Below are positions 31,898 through 36,623 of a stretch of DNA of 36,623 bases, piece by piece. The position numbers and the translations under genes are program-made. The notes under the pieces are model-generated. The model searched no databases, was not told the origin of the DNA, and was given only the letters and a program-made list of their open reading frames with translations. Every line of letters begins with the position of its first letter. The stretch's first letter is position 1. The stretch comes from Candidatus Liptonbacteria bacterium (lineage in GTDB: Bacteria > Patescibacteriota > Minisyncoccia > UBA6257 > 2-01-FULL-56-20), in contig JACOXZ010000015.1 of assembly GCA_016182105.1 (NCBI GenBank), positions 1 to 36,623 on the forward strand, given 5' to 3'.

Positions 31898-32921
31898 TCA
31901 CAATAGCTAAGAGAAGAAAGCTTGTCAAAAGACTGGAGCCGCCGTAGCTAAGGAATGGGAAAGTGACGCCGATAACCGGCGTAAAGCCGATGGCCGAACC
32001 GAGATTTAAAAAGAATTGAAGGCCGAAAACAATGGCTACACCTAAGCAAATGAACTTCTCAAAATTCCGGTGAGCTATAATCCCTATCTTAAGAATACGA
32101 TAAATTAAGGCAAGGAATGCCGTAATAACGAGGATCCCGGCGAGCCAGCCCCATTCTTCGGTCAAGGCCGAAAAAATAAAGTCTGTAGCCGGTTCGGTTA
32201 AAAACCCGAGCTGGGTCTCTGTGCCTTGGCCGTAACCCTTGCCAAAAAAACCAGCTGAACCAATGGCGATTTTTGACTGAAGAAGACTGTAATTAATGCT
32301 TAAAACATTTTTTTCCGGGTAAAAAACGCCGATAATCCTCTCTTTTTGATAGTCCTTTAGAACAGACTGCCACATAAAAAGTCCTAGAACAAGGAAAATC
32401 GCCGAGGCAGCTAAAATCCGTTTAAGAGGGAGGCCGCTTACCAAAAGAAAACCGAACCAGATGCCGAAAAGAACCAGAACTGAACCTAAATCCGGCTGAA
32501 GAACGACGAGGGTTGAGGGCATGGCAAAATACAAAAAAGAGGTTAAAATATTTTTCCATCGGGCAATCGAGAGATGACGCCGGCTGAAATACTGGGCATA
32601 AAGAAAAATCAAGCTTACCTTAACAAGCTCCACCGGCTGAAAATTAAACGGCCCCAAAACCAACCAGCTTCTCGTCCCTCGAATAACCGGGCTACTCAAA
32701 TAAACAAAGACTAAAAGGCCAAGGACAAAGATATAAAAACCGGAAATGAGCCACCGGTAATTCAAGATCGTCCGCCAATCAATAAAGAGAAAAATTCCGA
32801 CCAAAAGCGAACCAAGCGCCGCCCAAATTAGCTGCAGAGAAAAAAGATGAGGGGATATTGAGGAAAGGGTAATCAGTCCAGCGATAATCAAAAATCCAGT
32901 TGGTGCTAAGAGAGAAATCAT
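31875..32921 (-). CDS. rodA: SEDS family glycosyltransferase (RodA/FtsW type)
   Basis: A 348-residue polytopic membrane protein that polymerises lipid II into glycan strands together with a class B penicillin-binding protein. About ten hydrophobic segments are visible. Diagnostic segments are 'RSWLVLGPFNFQPVELVKVS', 'VVLQPDLGSVLVLFGIWFGF', 'GLLLSAG'-like loop replaced by 'GLPLKRIL', 'FSALTEEWGWLAGILVI' and the terminal 'VIGVTFPFLSYGGSSLL'. The 'AIGFTPVIGVTFPF' end suits RodA slightly better than FtsW, but the call between them is not certain. It overlaps the upstream gene by 4 bp (ATGA). Confidence 0.9.
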   Translation of the reverse strand: MISLLAPTGFLIIAGLITLSSISPHLFSLQLIWAALGSLLVGIFLFIDWRTILNYRWLISGFYIFVLGLLVFVYLSSPVIRGTRSWLVLGPFNFQPVELVKVSLIFLYAQYFSRRHLSIARWKNILTSFLYFAMPSTLVVLQPDLGSVLVLFGIWFGFLLVSGLPLKRILAASAIFLVLGLFMWQSVLKDYQKERIIGVFYPEKNVLSINYSLLQSKIAIGSAGFFGKGYGQGTETQLGFLTEPATDFIFSALTEEWGWLAGILVITAFLALIYRILKIGIIAHRNFEKFICLGVAIVFGLQFFLNLGSAIGFTPVIGVTFPFLSYGGSSLLTSFLLLAIVNAIAKRS

Positions 32922-33676
32922 CTTCTGGAAAAAAAGAAGATACGCGTGGCTCTGGGATTGATATTTAAGACAGGAGGATGGTTGATTGAGAAAGCGCGGC
33001 TCTCATTGGGAAGAAGATTTTCCACCTCTGATTGGGAAGCGCCGGCGATTTGGCCAAATTTGCCGTAAAAAAGTCCGATGATTTTAAGAGAAGGCAAAAC
33101 AACAGTGTCTAAATTAACCACCCGGCCTTGAACTTCTATGCCGTCACTACTTAAAACCGTCTCATGATATTGAATATTGACTTTTGGCCGTGGAAAATCT
33201 TCAGCCTTGACCCACTTTTCATCTTGAATCTTAATCGAGGCCCGATATACTTCTTTGTTTGGAAGGTTTAGATTCGCTAGTAAAATATAGCGATCAACTT
33301 CGCCGGCATAGATGAAAGACTCGCCTGAAAAATTTTGGATCAAGCTTCCCTCTTCGTTATAAAGACTAAAAGTGTATATAAAACTTCTTGCGGCGTAATC
33401 AAGGTTTGGGTTTCTCGCTCGCGAAAGCAGGCTCAAATGCGACTCATCAGGACGGAGGATTCTTCCTTCCTCGAGAATTTCGATCGGCTTTACTTCGCTA
33501 CGGCAAACTTGAAGACAGGGTCCGCCGCAATCAACCCCCCTTTCACCCTGGTTTTTAACTTTATCAAAACAACTAGCTTCGGTTTTGAAAAAAATGAGAT
33601 ATACAAAAAAGGATATAAATAAAAATACTGCCAAATAAGAAGAAATGTAGATGACTTGCCTCGCGCGCCGGCTCAT
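32918..33676 (-). CDS. Membrane protein with Cys-rich 'VDCGGPC' motif
   Basis: A 252-residue protein: basic N-terminus, one membrane segment ('IYISSYLAVFLFISFFVYLI', about residues 9-28), then a Cys motif 'CFDKVKNQGERGVDCGGPC' with a further 'LQVC', of a kind seen near the membrane in CPR surface proteins. The remaining outside part has two beta-rich FxLYD-like segments ('SFIYTFSLYNEEGSLIQNFS', 'VQGRVVNLDTVVLPSLKIIG'). Function unknown; an assembly or scaffold role beside RodA/MltG is only suggested by position. The ATG is supplied by the terminal repeat of element B and lacks a Shine-Dalgarno. Confidence 0.75.
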   Translation of the reverse strand: MSRRARQVIYISSYLAVFLFISFFVYLIFFKTEASCFDKVKNQGERGVDCGGPCLQVCRSEVKPIEILEEGRILRPDESHLSLLSRARNPNLDYAARSFIYTFSLYNEEGSLIQNFSGESFIYAGEVDRYILLANLNLPNKEVYRASIKIQDEKWVKAEDFPRPKVNIQYHETVLSSDGIEVQGRVVNLDTVVLPSLKIIGLFYGKFGQIAGASQSEVENLLPNESRAFSINHPPVLNINPRATRIFFFSRR

Positions 33677-33862
33677 CCCGTTAGAGATAGGATCCCGTTA
33701 GAAATTTAACAGTCATCGACTTTTCGAAATAAATTACTTTTCTTCTTTTAGTCATTGTTTTCATATATTAAAATGGATTGCAAAATTTCTAACGGGATCC
33801 GTTGATATCACGCAAGACCTTTGGCTGGATGCAGTTCATAAGATGGGGCATCTCTAACGGGA
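33675..33862. repeat. CCCGTTAGA element B (188 bp), near-copy of element A
   Basis: Same outer (ATCCCGTTAGAGAT) and inner (GGATCCCGTTAGAAATTT) inverted repeats as 11713-11933, the same interior except for two short deletions, one of which lies between CTGG direct repeats. It begins at the start codon of the 33676 gene. The shared middle is nearly unchanged, indicating recent copying or selection. Confidence 0.9.
33681..33764 (-). CDS. Possible 27-codon leader ORF within element B
   Basis: Identical to the small frame at 11719-11802 ('MKTMTKRRKVIYFEKSMTVK...'), again ending four bases before a start codon. No ribosome-binding site. Unproven. Confidence 0.25.
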   Translation of the reverse strand: MKTMTKRRKVIYFEKSMTVKFLTGSYL

Positions 33863-33901
33863 CTCATGATAACTCATTATAACGAAATTGTTTCTGCCCA
33901 G

Positions 33902-33934
33902 CTAAAACCCCTCTTTGTAGAAGAGGGGTTTTAG
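33902..33934 (-). terminator. Intrinsic terminator after the coiled-coil gene
   Basis: A perfect 14-bp stem (CTAAAACCCCTCTT and complement) with a 5-nt loop. The T-run on the minus strand is inside the stem, so it could work in both directions. Confidence 0.8.
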
Positions 33935-33959
33935 TTCAAAAACATTCTCCGAGAGGTGC

Positions 33960-34754
33960 CTACGGAGTCGTCGAGGTAGCGCTTGACTCACCAAAAGCTT
34001 TCTTTAAATCAGCCCTGGCCGTTTCAATCGCTGCTTTAAAGTCTTTATGAGCCTTTTCAAAGGCGGCTTTTTTATCGGCCCTAAGCTTTTCCATTGCTTT
34101 CTTGAAATCTTCGTTAGCCTTCCGCACTGCCGCAAATTTTTCTTGCGCTGATTTCAAGCTAGAAATAAATGCGGTCCGCACGGTCTTCGGAGCCACGCCC
34201 GCCAGACAATCGCTTTTAGCTTTCTCGGCTGCCGCTCTGAAAGCGGCGGCGCGATCAGTAAAAGCTTTCTCTATCACAGTTTTCCTTGCTTCAAGAGCCG
34301 ACTTTACGCCGCTATGAAAGGCGTCGAGGCTGGCCTGAACAGCGGTTCGTCTAGCGTCAATTGCGCTCAAGACCGCTGTTTTGAAAGCGGCCACAACCTC
34401 CTTGAGGACTCGTTCCTCTTGATCGCTTTGGGCTTCAGTTTTTGCCCTTTCTTCAAGCTTCGCAAAGTGCTCGTCTAAATTTGCGTCTCTTTGAGTTCTA
34501 CGCTCTTCAAGGTCAGCTATATGCTTTTGCCAGCGCTCTTCGAGACGCGGGAGACGATCCCTACCTTCTTTAATAAGCTCTCCTCGTTGTTCTGAAACCC
34601 TTTGATCAATCTTTTGAAGCTTTTCTGTTATCCCGACGCAGAAGCCGCCCTCGCGCGAGGGCGTAGTCGTAGTTTGAGCCAAAACTATTGATCCCAATGC
34701 AGAAACCGAAACAAATTGCGCGCCAAAATAAATTAAAGCAATTCTTTTAAGCAT
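33960..34754 (-). CDS. Secreted or anchored Ala/Lys-rich coiled-coil protein
   Basis: A 264-residue protein with an N-terminal signal or anchor ('IALIYFGAQFVSVSALGSIV') ending near 'LAQT', followed by about 220 residues of uninterrupted Ala/Lys/Glu/Arg-rich helix in repeating 'FKxAxEKxRADKKAA'-like units and a Ser/Thr tail. Two Cys residues ('GFCVGIT', 'SDCLAG'). No catalytic motif. It starts one base after the stop of the 100-codon gene, so they form a two-gene unit. Likely an envelope structural protein; function unknown. Confidence 0.7.
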   Translation of the reverse strand: MLKRIALIYFGAQFVSVSALGSIVLAQTTTTPSREGGFCVGITEKLQKIDQRVSEQRGELIKEGRDRLPRLEERWQKHIADLEERRTQRDANLDEHFAKLEERAKTEAQSDQEERVLKEVVAAFKTAVLSAIDARRTAVQASLDAFHSGVKSALEARKTVIEKAFTDRAAAFRAAAEKAKSDCLAGVAPKTVRTAFISSLKSAQEKFAAVRKANEDFKKAMEKLRADKKAAFEKAHKDFKAAIETARADLKKAFGESSATSTTP

Positions 34755-34755
34755 T

Positions 34756-35058
34756 TTAGAATTGGCTCACGTTAAAAGATTGATCAAAACCATCAATGGT
34801 CGCATCGCTTTGAGAAGTAAGAGTTGGATCTGAATCAACCGGTGTCATATCTTCGTCTGACGAAACCTCCCTTAAAATTGCAGCGGTTGCCTCATCAATA
34901 TCTCCGGTAGGCGCCGCGACTGTAGGCGCAGGCGGCGTTTGAACAGCTGGGGGAGTCACCTCAGTAGGCTCAACTCCACGATTAAACACCCCGCTAAAAT
35001 AAAGAAGCCCGAAAGCGACAATCACGAAAACTAGAATCCACAAAATCGATTTTTTCAT
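34756..35058 (-). CDS. Small membrane-anchored Pro/Thr-rich protein
   Basis: A 100-residue protein: 'KKSILWILVFVIVAFGLLYF' is one membrane segment; the rest is a Pro/Ala/Thr linker ('TPPAVQTPPAPTVAAPTGD') and an acidic tail ending 'GFDQSFNVSQF'. Not recognised. It lies just after the 5S gene and has no obvious Shine-Dalgarno. Confidence 0.65.
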   Translation of the reverse strand: MKKSILWILVFVIVAFGLLYFSGVFNRGVEPTEVTPPAVQTPPAPTVAAPTGDIDEATAAILREVSSDEDMTPVDSDPTLTSQSDATIDGFDQSFNVSQF

Positions 35059-35110
35059 GGTGTAAGATCAAACATTCGACCTTTTAGCCAATTATACAGG
35101 ATTTGGAAAA

Positions 35111-35131
35111 AACAAAAAAGCCGAAGCTTTC
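35111..35131 (-). terminator. rRNA operon terminator formed by the extended 5S stem
   Basis: The 3' strand of the lengthened 5S closing helix (ATGAAAGCTTCGG) is directly followed on the minus strand by CTTTTTTGTTTTTT, so the helix plus T-run would act as an intrinsic terminator. Confidence 0.65.
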
Positions 35132-35255
35132 ATATGCCGGCAAAGCCTACTTTCCCCACAGCCGAGGCCGTGAGTATCATCAGCGCGATAGGCTTTTACT
35201 TCTCTGTTCGGAAAGGGAAGAGGTAGAACACTCATCGCTAAATCACCGGCAAATG
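35131..35255 (-). rRNA. rrf: 5S ribosomal RNA
   Basis: The minus strand shows a 5S pattern: closing helix CATTTGCCGG / CCGGCATATG, the loop A-helix III part 'CCTCTTCCCTTTCCGAACAG', then 'GAAGTAAAAGCCTATCGCGC' and the helix IV-V part with 'GGGAAAGTAGGC'. Ends are estimated from the helix. The flanks extend the closing stem by another 10 or more pairs. Confidence 0.88.
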
Positions 35256-35296
35256 AAAACTTCGGTTTTATAAAGTACAAGTATGGAGACTTTTTG

Positions 35297-35411
35297 TTTT
35301 CGAGAAGCTATCGGAGGCGCTGAAAGCTTGGTGTCGCCTGCGGCGACTTTCAGCGCCGAGATGCAGGCGCGCGGATGCCGCTGGAGCAGACGCGACGCCG
35401 GTTCTCGAAAA
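35297..35411. other. 23S-5S spacer with large nested stem
   Basis: TTTTCGAGAA and TTCTCGAAAA pair at the outside; inside, GGCGCTGAAAG pairs with CTTTCAGCGCC and TCGCC with GGCGA. This is probably the 23S processing stem or a spacer repeat. No tRNA is present in the spacer. Confidence 0.6.
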
Positions 35412-35550
35412 TAAAAAGTCGTAATAAGTCAGTATTGGGATGGTTGGCGACGGTTCATTAGTACTCCTTGGCTAAAGCCCTTGCGAGCCTTACACCTAGA
35501 GCCTATCAAGGTCGTAGTCTTCAACCGAACCTGCACCTTGTCTTGGGGTG

Positions 35551-35583
<33 letters not shown>

Positions 35584-35689
35584 CGTCCGAACATAGCTAC
35601 CCGGCGCTTCAGCAGGTGCCAAAGCCGGTAGACCAGAGGTCCGTTCAGCCCAGTCCTCTCGTACTAGGGCCAACTCCCCTCAAGTGCTT

Positions 35690-35822
35690 ACGCTCGCATT
35701 CGCTCGCTTATGCGATGCCAATCTACGAATGCATGCGAATGCCGCAAATAATTTTCGCAGAATTCGCATGGAATTCGCATTTTTCGCATCGCGGTGAGCG
35801 AAACGAAGTTGAGCGATTACGC
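35690..35822. other. Expansion segment in 23S near the sarcin-ricin loop
   Basis: About 130 nt beyond the bacterial consensus, AT-rich in the middle with repeated TGCGAATTC units, and with imperfectly complementary arms (GCTTACGCTCGCATTCGCTC against a GAGCG-rich 3' side). It likely folds as one long hairpin. It could be a retained expansion helix or an excised intervening sequence. Confidence 0.7.
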
Positions 35823-35853
35823 CTGCAGCAGATAGAGACCGACCTGTCTCACG

Positions 35854-36525
35854 CTTACTGTAATCTCCTATTACTAAGAGTGTCGGACTATACCACCATC
35901 CAGCTGTAGTTTTCTAAACTACGGCCGGAGATCGACGTGTAGTCTCTACGGGGTTAATGTATGTCGTTTTCGCTTCTTCGAATAATTCAATTCACGAAAA
36001 TGATCAATTAGTTTTGCCATCGCAGAAAAATCATCTTTGTTTTTAACTTCCGCTTTTGAGTCAAGAATTTTAATCATCAAAGATGCTTGTTCTCGTTTAA
36101 GGATTAGATATGGTTTTACCATCTGAAGAAAAGTGCGAATTGCGTCTTCTCTTCCGATGGTGTATTCGAGAATCCCATCCTTACGTTCACGTATATATCC
36201 AAGATCAATAAGCGAGCAAATTTTGTTAAATTTCTCTCGCTCTTTTTGAGACTGAAATAACACTATATACGGAGCGATCTGAAAACCGTAACGATACGAA
36301 TCGTTAGGTTTCATCCTCACGTAAATACTGCCATCTCCGTCTAAAAATCCTGCAATATATGCTTTCTGCGTTGACGAAAGACTTTTCATACACAACTTCC
36401 CTCGGTATTATCCTAACATATGACAGGTTGACATACAATAGGACTTCACCGATATGAGTCGATTTATTCGAGCAACCTTACGGTCGCAAGCCGCCGTGTT
36501 TGATGTCTCCTCGGTTCAGTTGTTG
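35854..36525 (-). other. Group I intron in 23S rRNA (E. coli position about 2593)
   Basis: The exons read '...CAGACCGT' and 'CGTGAGACAG...', which join to the continuous conserved sequence; a U precedes the 5' site and the intron's last base is G, as in group I introns. P7-like strands are 'GAGACTACACG' and 'GGTATAGTCCGACAC'; a GNRA-capped hairpin CGACC-GTAA-GGTTG and 'TATCGGTGAAGTCC' are typical core parts. The site equals that of the Chlamydomonas chloroplast intron encoding I-CreI (from memory). Exon GGTTCAG can also pair with intron CTGAACC across the splice site. Confidence 0.88.
35946..36389 (-). CDS. LAGLIDADG homing endonuclease encoded in the 23S intron
   Basis: A single-motif LAGLIDADG protein of 147 residues; the motif is 'YIAGFLDGDGSIYVR' near residues 11-25, with the catalytic acidic residue in 'DGDGS'. 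The single motif implies a homodimer, like I-CreI. The expected role is to cut intronless 23S genes at the insertion site and drive intron spread; some members also act as maturases. The ATG at 36389 is preferred over the TTG two codons earlier because GAGGG is 9 nt upstream of it. The ORF lies entirely within the intron, between the P4-P6-type and P7-type parts. Confidence 0.92.
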   Translation of the reverse strand: MKSLSSTQKAYIAGFLDGDGSIYVRMKPNDSYRYGFQIAPYIVLFQSQKEREKFNKICSLIDLGYIRERKDGILEYTIGREDAIRTFLQMVKPYLILKREQASLMIKILDSKAEVKNKDDFSAMAKLIDHFRELNYSKKRKRHTLTP

Positions 36526-36623
36526 ACGGTCTGAACCCAGCTCACGTGCCCTTTTAATTGGCGAACAGCCAAACGCTTGGGAGCTTCTTCACCCCCGCGC
36601 TAGGGCGAGCCGACATCGAGGTG

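Overview
The window looks like part of a Candidate Phyla Radiation (Patescibacteria) genome, most likely a parcubacterium. This is inferred from several things seen together: small tightly packed genes, a DUF4012 membrane protein, a threonyl-tRNA synthetase without a TGS domain, a group I intron with a LAGLIDADG endonuclease in the 23S rRNA gene, and multi-copy hypothetical genes of a kind I remember from parcubacterial genomes (not checked). The genetic code is the standard bacterial one: alr, rpoC and the DUF4012 gene end at TGA and no long frame needs TGA read as an amino acid.

Almost everything is on the minus strand; only thrS-miaA reads on the plus strand. From right to left (direction of transcription): 36.6-35.1 kb is the 3' part of the rRNA operon (23S interrupted by a group I intron and carrying an extra expansion helix, then 5S). 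35.06-33.96 kb holds two small envelope-type genes. 33.7-30.9 kb is an envelope operon (Cys-motif membrane protein, rodA-type SEDS gene, mltG). 30.7-24.0 kb is rpoB-rpoC, where the reading frame breaks inside rpoB and the C-terminal part of RpoB is fused in frame to RpoC. 23.8-22.0 kb holds rpsF, ssb, rplK and a small ORF.

The stretch 21.9-20.5 kb holds two self-contained accessory units, each with promoter, leader, gene and terminator. Then come gatB, convergent with thrS-miaA (20.5-16.4 kb); an orphan receiver-like gene and another accessory unit (16.35-14.9 kb); a toxin-antitoxin pair; serS-alr-ftsQ-DUF4012-lepA-rplY; a coiled-coil lytic transglycosylase; an M16 peptidase; and metG-tatD (14.8-1.34 kb). 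The left end has a PaaX/Cas2-like gene bracketed by two near-identical long palindromes, a short coding remnant, and the start of another accessory gene cut by the window edge.

The most unusual content is repetitive. (1) Small mobile-looking elements with perfect inverted termini sit in intergenic gaps; those ending in CTAACGGGAT run exactly into the start codon of ftsQ, ssb and the gene at 33676, and a related arrangement precedes rpoB. (2) Short low-complexity or palindromic repeats lie in frame inside essential genes (thrS, alr, tatD, lepA, serS). (3) A paralogous family has a constant middle, nearly identical promoters and leaders in two members, and strongly diverged C-terminal tails. 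(4) A Cas2-fold regulator cassette is flanked by the same palindrome on both sides.

No gene-free stretch exceeds 300 bases outside the rRNA region; the larger gaps (437-687, 11715-11935, 21881-22151, 30718-30913, 33677-33959) are filled by the leaders, repeats, promoters and terminators listed.
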